In this document: piece by piece, positions 7,539 to 16,618 of the stretch
How the letters are laid out: every line of letters starts with the position of its first letter
Position numbering within the stretch: position 1 is the stretch's first letter
Source: Bacillus sp. AFS055030
Lineage (GTDB): Bacteria > Bacillota > Bacilli > Bacillales > Bacillaceae_G
Assembly: GCF_002574545.1 (NCBI RefSeq)
Contig: NZ_NUGT01000019.1
Span: forward strand, 1-64,000
Length of the DNA stretch: 64,000 nt
Direction: 5' to 3'
Notes under the pieces: generated by a model
Database searches by the model: none
What the model was told of the DNA's origin: nothing
The model's input: the letters and a program-made list of their open reading frames with translations, nothing else
Position numbers and translations under genes: made by a program

Positions 7539-8357
7539 TTACATTTCTTCTAAAATGCCCTTAACTAAGTTAACAAATTTCGTTCTAACCATGCTTGCTA
7601 CTTCAATTACTTCTTCGTGGTTTAATGGTTGGTCTAAGATGCCACAAGCCATGTTAGTTAGGCAAGAGATACCTATTACTTTCATATTTCCGTGAACAGC
7701 CACGATTGCTTCAGGAACCGTTGACATTCCTACAGAATCAGCACCAAGGGTACGAATCATACGAATTTCAGCAGGTGTTTCGTATGAAGGGCCACTCCAC
7801 CAAGCGTATACACCTTGTTGTAATTTAAGATCTTGTTTCGCAGCAACATCTAATGCAAGGCTACGTAACTCTTTGTTATATACTTCAGAAACATCTGGGA
7901 AGCGTGTTCCTAGTTCTGGGTTATTTGGTCCAATTAAAGGATTTGTTCCTACTAAATTGATATGGTCAGTAATTAACATTAAATCGCCTGGTTTAAAGCT
8001 CGTGTTAACAGCACCACAAGCATTGGTTACGATTAACTTTTCTACTCCAAGTGCTTTCATTACACGCACAGGGAATGTTACTTCATCTAAAGTAAAGCCT
8101 TCATAATAATGGAAACGACCTTTCATTGCTACCACAGCTTGACCTTTTAACTCACCAATTACTAATTCATTTGCATGTCCAACTGCTTCAGACTTTGCAA
8201 AGTGAGGAATTTCACTGTAAGGAATTACAACAGAGTTTTCGATTTCATCTGCAAGAGTACCTAGGCCAGAACCCAATATTAATCCGACAGTAGGACGGTA
8301 GCTTGTTTTATTTAGTATAAAATCTCTTGTTTCTAAAATATGTTTAGTTTTATGCAT
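7539..8357 (-). CDS. punA: Purine nucleoside phosphorylase (trimeric type)
   Basis: Cleaves inosine and guanosine to base plus ribose-1-phosphate in purine salvage; equivalent to PupG of B. subtilis. 272 residues, normal for the trimeric class. Visible motifs: GLILGSGLG (phosphate site), MKGRFHYYEG, VTNACGAVN, WWSGPSYETPAEIRM and GMSTVPEAIVA, with the purine-binding NMACG near the C terminus. It lies divergently from a ROK regulator across a long palindrome. Being monocistronic fits salvage rather than a deoxynucleoside operon, although a pentomutase gene often sits beside it and is absent here. Confidence 0.93.
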   Translation of the reverse strand: MHKTKHILETRDFILNKTSYRPTVGLILGSGLGTLADEIENSVVIPYSEIPHFAKSEAVGHANELVIGELKGQAVVAMKGRFHYYEGFTLDEVTFPVRVMKALGVEKLIVTNACGAVNTSFKPGDLMLITDHINLVGTNPLIGPNNPELGTRFPDVSEVYNKELRSLALDVAAKQDLKLQQGVYAWWSGPSYETPAEIRMIRTLGADSVGMSTVPEAIVAVHGNMKVIGISCLTNMACGILDQPLNHEEVIEVASMVRTKFVNLVKGILEEM

Positions 8358-8472
8358 TTATTTAACCTCCAAAAATGATCGATAGGATTTGTAATAAGAA
8401 TTCTAATAAATAATCATGCTTTTAACATAAGTCTAATGGATAATTCCTAACTTGTAAACAGACTAAAAACCA

Positions 8473-8505
8473 TTTTGGTAAAAAGTTAACTTCTTTTTAC
8501 CAAAA
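8473..8505. promoter_or_regulatory. 13-bp perfect inverted repeat, candidate ROK operator
   Basis: TTTTGGTAAAAAG (8473-8485) and CTTTTTACCAAAA (8493-8505) are exact inverse repeats with a 7-nt spacer. It lies between divergent punA and the ROK regulator gene. Size and symmetry suit a dimeric repressor and it is not followed by a T-run, so an operator is more likely than a terminator. Confidence 0.6.
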
Positions 8506-8600
8506 ACGCTGTAAATATAGTGTATAAATAGCTATACTTAATTCATAAAATATAAAAAGTTAAGTGAAAGTAAAATAAGATTAGAGTGTTGGAGGAGTCA

Positions 8601-9815
8601 ATGATCAGGCAATTTATAGGTTATCAGTCGCCCAAAATAAAAAGTTTAAAGCATTTATATAGCCTAATACGAAAATTAGGGCCAACTAAAGTTAGTACAT
8701 TAACAGAGACGACAGGGTATAAGCATACTACTTGTGTTCGGTTATTAGATGAACTAGTACAGGAAGGACTTATATACGACACTGGTTTAGGGGTTTCTAG
8801 CGGCGGAAGGAGACCAGCCTTGTATGTGATTAACCAAACTGCGTTCTACTTAATCGGTGTCGAAATCACGAATTTATATACAACAGTACTACTGCTTGAC
8901 CTAAATCTATCTATTATCGATTCTAAAAAGTTGAAAATGAGCAATGTGAGTACTGGGGAATATACTTTAGATTTTGTAACCAAAAGCGTAAGAGAATTAT
9001 TAGATCAAAATAGTATTAATAGAGAACGATTATTAGGTATTGGAATTGGGGTGTTGGATCCAATCGATCAAGAAAAGGGTGTAATGATTAAATCAGGATC
9101 ATCTTTAGAAGATGGATGGGACGATCTAAATATTGTTAGGCACCTAGAAGAAGCTAATCAATGCCCAGTATTACTTAATAACGGTACAAATTTAGCCGCC
9201 CTAGCGGAGTACAGGCTAAATTTCAGTAAAGAGAACAAAAATATAGTTTTTGTTTCTAGTGATATGGGAATACGATGTGGAATTATTCAACAAGGTAAAT
9301 TAATAAATAATAAGAACGAAATGGACGATGCTTTTGGCCATATAATCGTTGATATTCATGGAAAACTTTGTTCATGTGGTTCATATGGTTGTCTACAAGC
9401 GTACAGTAGTTTACCTGCAATTCGAACAGAGGTGATCAAACGTGTTAAGCGCGGTGAAATGACTTCTTTGAAGGATGAATTAAACGATATCGAAAATATT
9501 AGCTATCATAGAATTCTTGATGCCTTAGAAAAAGAAGACGCACTTTGTTTAGAAGTCATAAAAGAGGCTGCTAATTACTTTGGTATTGGACTGACTAATC
9601 TTATTTATATTGTTCGACCTGATATTGTAATTTGTGGTGGTACTTTAGTTCCAAAGCCATTATTTTTTGATGTAGCATGCGAAACAGCACAAGCAAGATT
9701 AAGGAAATATCCATACAGTCCTGTTCAAATCATTAAATCATCAACAGCGTATAATATCGTTGCACAAGGAGCGGGCTGTATCGTATTTGATCACTTTACA
9801 GAGGAATCTATGTAA
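8601..9815 (+). CDS. ROK-family transcriptional regulator
   Basis: 404 residues: an N-terminal winged helix (about 15-75, with STLTETTGYKHTTCVRLLDELVQEGLI) and a C-terminal ROK sugar-kinase-like domain. The zinc motif is partly visible as CSCGSYGCLQAY. The XylR/NagC type senses a sugar or sugar phosphate. The frame opens earlier with GTG, but GGAGG sits 5 nt before the ATG at 8601, which is chosen. No sugar operon is adjacent on the same strand; the nearest candidate targets are itself and divergent punA. The effector is unknown. Confidence 0.85.
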   Translation: MIRQFIGYQSPKIKSLKHLYSLIRKLGPTKVSTLTETTGYKHTTCVRLLDELVQEGLIYDTGLGVSSGGRRPALYVINQTAFYLIGVEITNLYTTVLLLDLNLSIIDSKKLKMSNVSTGEYTLDFVTKSVRELLDQNSINRERLLGIGIGVLDPIDQEKGVMIKSGSSLEDGWDDLNIVRHLEEANQCPVLLNNGTNLAALAEYRLNFSKENKNIVFVSSDMGIRCGIIQQGKLINNKNEMDDAFGHIIVDIHGKLCSCGSYGCLQAYSSLPAIRTEVIKRVKRGEMTSLKDELNDIENISYHRILDALEKEDALCLEVIKEAANYFGIGLTNLIYIVRPDIVICGGTLVPKPLFFDVACETAQARLRKYPYSPVQIIKSSTAYNIVAQGAGCIVFDHFTEESM

Positions 9816-9824
9816 TAAAAACGA

Positions 9825-9873
9825 AAAACCGTTAATGCTCTACCTGGAAACAGATAGAGGTTAACGGTTTTTT
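9825..9873 (+). terminator. Terminator of ROK regulator gene
   Basis: AAAACCGTTAA pairs with TTAACGGTTTT around an imperfect inner stem (CTCTA/TAGAG), followed by a T-run. It begins about 10 nt after the stop. Confidence 0.85.
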
Positions 9874-10028
9874 ATTCTATTAAAATACGGATTCATGAAG
9901 ATCACTAAATAAAGTATAGTCTGCTAGTACTTGGTAATCGTAATTTACAATTAGAAGTTGAGTGTAAGCATTAATGTCATGACGCCTTATTTAAAATTAA
10001 AGCGATTTCCATGGAAATGAATAAGGAG

Positions 10029-10055
10029 TGAGAACGTTTACAAAAAACGCTTGCA
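10029..10055. promoter_or_regulatory. cre-like sites upstream of treP
   Basis: TGAGAACGTTTACA at 10029-10042 resembles the CcpA cre consensus with two deviations. AAAAAACGCTTGCA (10042-10055) matches the right half of a cre. They lie just before and overlapping the -35 of the tre promoter, where CcpA would repress during growth on glucose. Confidence 0.5.
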
Positions 10056-10079
10056 ATCCTGTACGTACAAGAATATACT
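10051..10079 (+). promoter_or_regulatory. SigA promoter of the trehalose operon
   Basis: TTGCAA (10051-10056) and TATACT (10074-10079) are 17 bp apart. One TreR operator half of the pair fills the spacer and the second covers the start region, an arrangement that lets a repressor block polymerase directly. Confidence 0.8.
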
Positions 10080-10096
10080 AATCTTGTACGTACAGG
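10058..10096. promoter_or_regulatory. Paired TreR-type operators
   Basis: CCTGTACGTACAAG (10058-10071) and its exact reverse complement CTTGTACGTACAGG (10083-10096) contain the same 12-bp core TGTACGTACA, with centres 25 bp apart. The position on the tre promoter and the treR gene at the end of the operon make TreR the expected ligand-responsive repressor (trehalose-6-phosphate as inducer in known TreR). Binding is inferred. Confidence 0.75.
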
Positions 10097-10146
10097 ATAA
10101 ATAAAAATGATTAAATAAATTATAGATTGCTCGAGGAGGGGATAAC

Positions 10147-11565
10147 ATGAGCCGATTTAGTGATGAAGCAAAACAATTACTTCAATCCATTGGTGGTAAA
10201 GAAAACATCGCTACAGTAACTCATTGTGCAACACGAATGCGTTTTGTTCTGAAAGATGTAAAAAAAGCTGATGAAAAAATGATTCGAGAAATTAAAATCG
10301 TTAAAGGTACTTTTACGCAAGCTGGGCAATTTCAAGTCATTATCGGTAATGAAGTATCTATTTTTTATAATGAATTTGTAAAGTTAGCTGGGGTAGAGGA
10401 AACTTCCAAAGAAGAAGCTAAAATAGCAGCAAGGCAAAATATGACATGGATTCAAAGATTACTTGCTCACTTAGCGGAAATCTTTTCACCATTAATTCCT
10501 GCCATTATTGTAGGGGGGTTGATCTTAGGATTCCGTAACATTATAGGAGATATTAAACTACTAGATCATGGTACAAAAACGCTTGTCGAAACCTCTCAAT
10601 TTTGGGCAGGTACACATTCTTTTTTATGGCTGATCGGTGAAGCCATCTTTCATTTCTTGCCAGTCGGTATTACATGGTCAATTACAAAGAAAATGGGTAC
10701 GACTCAAATTCTAGGGATTGTTTTAGGTATCACACTTGTTTCACCACAACTACTTAATGCATATGCAGTAGCAAGTGGGACTGTACCTCCAGTTTGGGAC
10801 TTTGGTTTTGCTAAAATTAATATGATTGGTTATCAAGCGCAAGTTATTCCAGCTATATTAGCCGGTTTCACTTTATCAATTTTAGAGATAAATATTCGAA
10901 AAATCGTACCAAGTGCAATTTCAATGATTGTTGTCCCGTTCTTTGCATTAGTACCAACAGTTTTAATTGCACATGTAGTATTAGGCCCGATCGGTTGGAA
11001 AATCGGTTCAGTTATTTCACATTTAGTTTATTCAGGATTAACATCTTCATTTGGATGGCTATTTGCCTTAGTTTTTGGATTCTTTTATGCACCACTAGTT
11101 ATAACTGGATTGCATCATATGACTAATGCAATTGATCTGCAACTAATGAGTCAGCTAAACGGAACGAATCTGTGGCCGATGATCGCTTTATCAAATATCG
11201 CTCAAGGCTCAGCTGTTTTAGCAATCATTTATCTAAATAGAAAGAATGAGGAAGAAAAACAAGTATCAATACCTGCTGCTATCTCATGTTTCTTAGGGGT
11301 AACAGAGCCGGCGATGTTTGGTATTAATTTAAAGTATGCTTATCCATTTGTAGCTGCAATGATTGGATCTGGTATAGCGGCTATTGTATCAGTTGGTACA
11401 GGTGTAATGGCGAATTCAATAGGTGTTGGAGGTCTTCCAGCCATTTTATCTATTCAACCTAAACATATTGGAATGTTTTCAATCGCTATGCTAGTTGCAG
11501 TCGTTGTCCCATTCATTTTAACGATTATCTTTAACAAGAAAAAATTACTAGTGAAAAACTCATAA
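10147..11565 (+). CDS. treP: PTS trehalose-specific EIIBC component
   Basis: Imports trehalose as trehalose-6-phosphate. Residues 1-85 are the EIIB domain, with the phosphorylated Cys27 in VTHCATRMRF. The membrane EIIC domain with about ten helices follows from about 105 and includes GLHHMTNAID. 472 residues, with no EIIA domain, so it depends on an EIIA in trans; a free-standing glucose-type EIIA is encoded at 24030 in this window. First gene of treP-treA-treR. A GAGGAGGGG SD precedes the ATG. Confidence 0.93.
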   Translation: MSRFSDEAKQLLQSIGGKENIATVTHCATRMRFVLKDVKKADEKMIREIKIVKGTFTQAGQFQVIIGNEVSIFYNEFVKLAGVEETSKEEAKIAARQNMTWIQRLLAHLAEIFSPLIPAIIVGGLILGFRNIIGDIKLLDHGTKTLVETSQFWAGTHSFLWLIGEAIFHFLPVGITWSITKKMGTTQILGIVLGITLVSPQLLNAYAVASGTVPPVWDFGFAKINMIGYQAQVIPAILAGFTLSILEINIRKIVPSAISMIVVPFFALVPTVLIAHVVLGPIGWKIGSVISHLVYSGLTSSFGWLFALVFGFFYAPLVITGLHHMTNAIDLQLMSQLNGTNLWPMIALSNIAQGSAVLAIIYLNRKNEEEKQVSIPAAISCFLGVTEPAMFGINLKYAYPFVAAMIGSGIAAIVSVGTGVMANSIGVGGLPAILSIQPKHIGMFSIAMLVAVVVPFILTIIFNKKKLLVKNS

Positions 11566-11634
11566 TTATTTAAGGGGAAGGAAAGCTATTTTCCTTCCTT
11601 TCGAATTTATTTATAAATCAAGGAGATTATCAAC

Positions 11635-13311
11635 ATGAAGGATTTTAAGAACAGTGTCATATACCAAATTTACCCTAAGTCTTTTTATGATTCGAATGGA
11701 GATGGTTTTGGAGACTTAAGAGGAGTTACAAAAAAGCTTGATTATTTAAAAGAATTAGGTGTTGACTACATTTGGCTTACTCCATTTTATGTATCTCCTC
11801 AAAATGATAATGGTTATGATGTAGCAGATTATCGAAATATTGACCCAGCATACGGAACAATGGAAGATTTTGATGAATTGATCAAAACTGCGAAACGTTA
11901 TGATATAGAAATAATGCTAGATATGGTATTTAATCATACTTCATCAGAACATGAGTGGTTTAAGAAGGCTCTTAATGGAGATGAAAAATATAAAAACTAC
12001 TATATTTTTAGGGAAGAAAAAAACGGCAAAGAACCAACGAATTGGATCTCCAAATTCGGTGGTTCAACTTGGGAAAAAGTTGAGAATTCAAATGAATATT
12101 ATCTACATTTATTCGATAAAACCCAACCAGATTTAAACTGGGAAAATAGTGAGGTACAAAACGAAATATTCGATATCGTTAACTTTTGGATTGATAAAGG
12201 AGTAAAAGGGTTTCGCTTAGATGTAATTAATCTGATTTCAAAGCCAGAAGTTATGGTTGATGATGAAACGGGTGACGGCAGAAGATTCTATACAGACGGA
12301 CCTCGAATTCATGAGTTTTTAAAGAAGCTAAATGATGAGACGTTTGGTAAGAGGGAAGAAATCATTACTGTTGGTGAAATGTCTTCAACTTCAATTGACC
12401 ATTGTATTCGATACTCAAATCCGACTGAGAATGAGTTATCGATGGTTTTTAGCTTCCACCATTTAAAAATTGACTATAAAGATGGGCAAAAATGGTCATT
12501 AATGGATTTTGATTTTATCTCACTTAAGACAATTCTAGATCAGTGGCAAAAAGGTATGCAATCGGGAAATGGATGGAACGCCTTATTTTGGTGTAATCAT
12601 GACCAACCGCGTATTGTTTCACGAATTGGAAACGATCAAAAATTTCATAAAGAATCAGCGAAAATGCTTGCTACTTCAATGCATTTATTAAGGGGAACTC
12701 CATATATTTACCAAGGAGAAGAAATAGGTATGCCTAATCCTAAATTTGATGCAATTGAAGATTATCGAGATGTAGAAAGCTTAAATTATTATAAAATATT
12801 AAAAGATAACGGGGTTCCAGAAAGTGAAATATTAGCCATTTTAAAGAGTAAATCAAGGGATAATGCTCGTACTCCTATGCAATGGAATGATTCAATACAT
12901 GCAGGCTTCACTACTGGGACACCTTGGATTTCAACAGGAAAAGATTACGAACAAATAAATGTCGAAAAGTCTCTAGCTGATGAAGATTCGGTGTTTCATC
13001 ATTATAAAAAACTAATTAATTTAAGAAAAGAATTCGAGATTATTTCGTCAGGTACGTATCATTCTTTATTACTAAATCATGAACAAATCTTTGCATACAC
13101 TCGTAAACTGGGGAATCAAATGTTGTTAGTTATTAATAACTTTTATGGCAAGGATACTATTTTTAAACTACCAGAAGATCTTGCTATTGGGGATTATAAC
13201 AAGCAGATACTCATTTCAAATTATACTGATTCTAGTCAGGATTTAACCGAATTCACGTTGCGTCCTTATGAGTCTATTTGTTACCTTCTTGAGAAAAATG
13301 TGAGAATATAA
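11635..13311 (+). CDS. treA: Trehalose-6-phosphate hydrolase
   Basis: GH13 phospho-alpha-(1,1)-glucosidase that splits cytosolic trehalose-6-phosphate into glucose and glucose-6-phosphate. 558 residues, usual length. GH13 regions are all present: DMVFNHTS (I), GFRLDVINLI with the nucleophile Asp (II), TVGEMSS with the acid Glu (III) and CNHDQPRIV (IV). The start YQIYPKSFYDSNGDG is typical of oligo-1,6-glucosidase and TreA types; context with treP and treR decides for TreA. SD AAGGAGAT lies 9 nt before the ATG. Confidence 0.94.
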   Translation: MKDFKNSVIYQIYPKSFYDSNGDGFGDLRGVTKKLDYLKELGVDYIWLTPFYVSPQNDNGYDVADYRNIDPAYGTMEDFDELIKTAKRYDIEIMLDMVFNHTSSEHEWFKKALNGDEKYKNYYIFREEKNGKEPTNWISKFGGSTWEKVENSNEYYLHLFDKTQPDLNWENSEVQNEIFDIVNFWIDKGVKGFRLDVINLISKPEVMVDDETGDGRRFYTDGPRIHEFLKKLNDETFGKREEIITVGEMSSTSIDHCIRYSNPTENELSMVFSFHHLKIDYKDGQKWSLMDFDFISLKTILDQWQKGMQSGNGWNALFWCNHDQPRIVSRIGNDQKFHKESAKMLATSMHLLRGTPYIYQGEEIGMPNPKFDAIEDYRDVESLNYYKILKDNGVPESEILAILKSKSRDNARTPMQWNDSIHAGFTTGTPWISTGKDYEQINVEKSLADEDSVFHHYKKLINLRKEFEIISSGTYHSLLLNHEQIFAYTRKLGNQMLLVINNFYGKDTIFKLPEDLAIGDYNKQILISNYTDSSQDLTEFTLRPYESICYLLEKNVRI

Positions 13312-13334
13312 TAAAATTTTTCTAGGTGATGAAA

Positions 13335-14060
13335 ATGAACGCAAAGTATATTTCAATCTATCATAAGTTAATTGAACAGATTGAAAAAGGTGCTTTTTCT
13401 GTTGGTAGTAAAATACCTTCTGAGAAAACATTAATGGAGCAATTCGATGTCTCTAGAGATACAATTAGAAAATCATTACAAATGCTTGAGCAAAACGGTT
13501 ATATAAATAAAGTCAAAGGTAAAGGTTCGTTTATTTTAGATACTGCAAAGTTAAATTTCCCAGTAACAGGTTTAATTAGCTTTAAAGAATTATCAAATCA
13601 AATCGGTAGAGAAGCAGAAACGATTGTAGAAATTCTTGAAAAGAAATGGCCAAGTAAATTTATAAGAGAGCAACTAGAAATAGATGACCAAATAGCGGTT
13701 TGGAAAGTAGTAAGAGCTAGGAAAATCGACGGGAAAAAAATAATTTTAGATAAAGAGTACTACAATAGTGTATTTGTCGAAAAACTTTCTAAGTCAATCT
13801 GCGAAGGATCAATTTTTGATTATATAGAAAATACGCTGCATTTAAATATTGGCTTTGCAAAAAAAGAAATTGTAGTACAAGCTTGTACAGAAGATGACCA
13901 AAAATATTTGGATTTAGATGGCTATGATATGGTAGTAGTTGTCAATACGTTCGTCTATTTAGACGATGGTTCTCTATTACAATACGGTCAATCTAGGCAC
14001 CGTCCTGACAAGTTCAAATTTGTTGATTTTGCTAGAAGAATCCAACAGGTTAATGAATGA
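13335..14060 (+). CDS. treR: Trehalose operon repressor, GntR family
   Basis: 241 residues: GntR winged helix (about 5-70, with GSKIPSEKTLMEQFDVSRDTIR split across the recognition helix) and a UTRA effector domain (about 85-235). In known systems TreR binds trehalose-6-phosphate and releases the tre operator. The frame allows earlier GTG and ATG codons at 13326 and 13329; ATG 13335 is chosen because AGGTGA lies 5 nt upstream. It closes the operon 23 bp after treA, so repressor level follows operon expression. Confidence 0.92.
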   Translation: MNAKYISIYHKLIEQIEKGAFSVGSKIPSEKTLMEQFDVSRDTIRKSLQMLEQNGYINKVKGKGSFILDTAKLNFPVTGLISFKELSNQIGREAETIVEILEKKWPSKFIREQLEIDDQIAVWKVVRARKIDGKKIILDKEYYNSVFVEKLSKSICEGSIFDYIENTLHLNIGFAKKEIVVQACTEDDQKYLDLDGYDMVVVVNTFVYLDDGSLLQYGQSRHRPDKFKFVDFARRIQQVNE

Positions 14061-14088
14061 TATAAAAACTCTAATTAGTTTGATTGCG

Positions 14089-14149
14089 CCCCTTAAAGTA
14101 AATGTTAAAAAGCCCTAGTCGGATAACATTGAAATTAAGGGGTGTTTTT
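14089..14149 (+). terminator. Terminator of the tre operon
   Basis: CCCCTTAA (14089-14096) pairs with TTAAGGGG (14135-14142), with an inner AATGTT/AACATT stem, followed by GTGTTTTTA. It is a long stem about 30 nt after treR. Confidence 0.8.
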
Positions 14150-14258
14150 ATGATCAAAATAATGTTGTAAAAAGAAGTTATTTCCAAAGAAATTAATTCT
14201 TTTACATTTCTAATTTTGGAGATAAAGCAATATTAAATTACTTCTTTAACATTAAATA

Positions 14259-15122
14259 TTATATAAATTTTCTTTTAATTCTATCTATAAAACTCTGCTT
14301 AACAATAGGATTTCCAATGAAAAATCGGTTTTTGTTTCGGTTCATTTGCAAATTTTCTTTAATAAAATCAAGTTTTTCTGAAACCAACTTTAATTCAGTT
14401 AATGATTTTTCAATTGAAGAAAATGGGAGCATCTCGGTCTGATTGTATGAATAAATATAGTTTTCACTCTCAAAAAGATCATGACTTTGAGTTTCTAATT
14501 CTGTATAGGCATGTACACTGTCATTAGTAAAAAAAATCGATTCACCAATTTTTCTTGCTGGATTGCCCGCATATGAAGAATTAGATTCAATTTTTTTCCC
14601 ACTAACTAACGACATACCTCCGATAATACTACCTGATCCGATTTGTGTTCCTTTTAAAATAAAAGCATGTTGACCAATCCAAACATGATCGCCAATATAA
14701 ATGCTTTTGCTTGGATTAACTCTTTTTTTCGTATAAGAATCGTAAATTAGATGAGGGTCCGCAGTTCTAAACCAACAGTCGAATGAAAATAAACAACCTT
14801 CCCCCACAATGATATTTTTTTGCTCTGAAATAATGATATTTAGTTTGCTGTTAAAATAATTATCACGTCCAAAAAATAACACAGAATTATTGTAAACAGT
14901 TGCATTGAGTAAATAATCAAAACTACTTTTACAAAGAAAAATAATCGAATCATATCCATTAAACTGAATAGCGCTATTTACTAAATGAACATCGTCATGA
15001 TCACAATAAAGAACATTTCCTGTTCCCTTAAATACTATTTTTGAATTTGTTAGTTTAGGGTTGCCTATTATGTAATTCTCTTTTAAATCCTCTATTTGTT
15101 TTGTTTCATTTATGACTTCCAT
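14259..15122 (-). CDS. CatB-like hexapeptide-repeat O-acyltransferase
   Basis: 287 residues. The left-handed beta-helix repeats occupy roughly residues 35-195, ending in the signature IGDHVWIGQHAFILKG, IGSGSIIGGMSLV and the closing AGNPARKIGE. The conserved active His of the family is probably in TADPHLIYD. A 95-residue C-terminal helical, charged extension is unlike the short xenobiotic acetyltransferases and suggests a surface-polysaccharide or exopolymer substrate. Start at ATG 15122, since AAAGGA lies 6 nt upstream; the frame reaches a GTG 15 nt earlier. Isolated gene, substrate unknown. Confidence 0.75.
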   Translation of the reverse strand: MEVINETKQIEDLKENYIIGNPKLTNSKIVFKGTGNVLYCDHDDVHLVNSAIQFNGYDSIIFLCKSSFDYLLNATVYNNSVLFFGRDNYFNSKLNIIISEQKNIIVGEGCLFSFDCWFRTADPHLIYDSYTKKRVNPSKSIYIGDHVWIGQHAFILKGTQIGSGSIIGGMSLVSGKKIESNSSYAGNPARKIGESIFFTNDSVHAYTELETQSHDLFESENYIYSYNQTEMLPFSSIEKSLTELKLVSEKLDFIKENLQMNRNKNRFFIGNPIVKQSFIDRIKRKFI

Positions 15123-15375
15123 ATTTTTTCCTTTCACTTAGATCATGAATGTGTTCTGACTTAATATTTTGGCTTTTACTTTAGTATTGCCACTTTTGCA
15201 ATTACATTAAAGTTATTTTGAAGATTATGTGAATTGTATAGCATGTTATAATGAAAGACTTAACAGCTCGTTAAGCTTTAAAAGGCTTTTAGCGGTTATT
15301 AGTAAGAAATATTTTAAATTAAAAAATTTACACTTTTGTCTAGAAATATGGAAATAATGAGTAAAAAGTGAATGA

Positions 15376-16581
15376 ATGGATGGGCTTATGAAAGAAATGA
15401 ATCTAAAGATTAAACAAAAATTTGTACGAGATTATAAAAATGGGTATCCACTAATTTCAAAAGAATCGATCTTGAATAGTAAAGATTTAATTAGTGAAGG
15501 TACGAAACTGAATTTAGTTGATGAGCGTAATGGCTTTATTGGAAAGGGCTATTATGGAAAGCAAAATAAGGGTTTAGGTTGGATTCTTAGCTTGAAGGAG
15601 AATGAAGAGATTAGTCCTAAGTTCTTTGAAGACAAAATTAAACAAGCAATCGAAGACCGCCAACAGTTTTATAATAGCTCTGATACGACAGCATTTAGAG
15701 TCTTTAATGGGGAAGGCGATGGAATTGGTGGATTAACGATTGATTTTTTTGACGGATTTTATTTAATTAGTTGGTATAGCGAAGGAATCTATCAATTCAA
15801 AGATTGGGTTATTCAAGCGATAAAGAATATTGTCGAATTCAAAGGGATTTATCAGAAAAAGCGCTTCGATACAAAGGGTCAATATATTGAAGAAGATGAT
15901 TTTGTGATGGGGGAAAGGGGTCAATTTCCTATTATCGTAAAGGAAAATGGAGTTAATTTTGCTATTTATTTAAATGATGGCGCAATGGTAGGCGTATTTT
16001 TGGATCAACGTGAAGTTAGAAAATTAATACGAGATAAATATGCTTACGGGAAAACAGTCTTAAATACTTTCTCATATACAGGTGCATTCTCTGTCTTTGC
16101 AGCAATTGGAGGGGCAAGTAGGACTACTAGCGTTGACTTAGCTAATCGGAGCTTAGATAAAACAAAAGAACAATTTAAAATTAATGGAATCGATCCTGCT
16201 TCTCAGAGCATAGTCGTAGAGGATGTATTTCATTACTTTAAATATGCAGTTAAAAAGAACCTTTCTTTCGATATGGTTATTTTGGATCCACCAAGCTTTG
16301 CAAGATCAAAGAAACATACCTTTCGTGCTGAAAAGGACTATAAGAATCTGTTGAAAGAAGCGATTACGATTACAGAAAAAGATGGCGTAATTGTTGCTTC
16401 AACAAATTGTAGTACTTTTGGAATGAATAAATTTAAAGGGTTTATTGACACAGCGTTTAAAGAATTAGGAGGACAATATAAATTAATGGAAGAATTCAGT
16501 CTACCTAATGATTTTAAAACAACTAAACAGTTTAAAGAAGGTAACTATTTAAAGGTCGTATTTATTCGTAAAATTAAGTAA
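15376..16581 (+). CDS. Class I rRNA large-subunit methyltransferase, RlmI-like (YwbD)
   Basis: 401 residues: a PUA-like N-terminal domain (about 1-75), a linker domain, and a Rossmann SAM methyltransferase domain (about 190-395) with NTFSYTGAFSVFAA (SAM loop) and catalytic-site LDPPSFARSKK. The architecture matches RlmI (m5C1962 of 23S rRNA) and B. subtilis YwbD. Three in-frame ATGs lie at 15376, 15388 and 15397, none with a strong SD, so the start is uncertain by up to seven codons. Monocistronic, sharing a terminator with convergent pepT. Confidence 0.85.
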   Translation: MDGLMKEMNLKIKQKFVRDYKNGYPLISKESILNSKDLISEGTKLNLVDERNGFIGKGYYGKQNKGLGWILSLKENEEISPKFFEDKIKQAIEDRQQFYNSSDTTAFRVFNGEGDGIGGLTIDFFDGFYLISWYSEGIYQFKDWVIQAIKNIVEFKGIYQKKRFDTKGQYIEEDDFVMGERGQFPIIVKENGVNFAIYLNDGAMVGVFLDQREVRKLIRDKYAYGKTVLNTFSYTGAFSVFAAIGGASRTTSVDLANRSLDKTKEQFKINGIDPASQSIVVEDVFHYFKYAVKKNLSFDMVILDPPSFARSKKHTFRAEKDYKNLLKEAITITEKDGVIVASTNCSTFGMNKFKGFIDTAFKELGGQYKLMEEFSLPNDFKTTKQFKEGNYLKVVFIRKIK

Positions 16582-16618
16582 AAAAATAGGACTGACATTA
16601 CTGTCAGTCCTATTTTTT
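16581..16618. terminator. Bidirectional terminator between rlm-like gene and pepT
   Basis: GGACTGACA (16589-16597) and TGTCAGTCC (16602-16610) form a perfect stem flanked by A and T runs on both sides. Confidence 0.92.

Noticed and set aside
14089-14149. Possible end of an insertion sequence after treR (CCCCTTAA...TTAAGGGG)
   Set aside because: The inverted repeats pair into one terminator stem with a T-run; no transposase or target duplication nearby.
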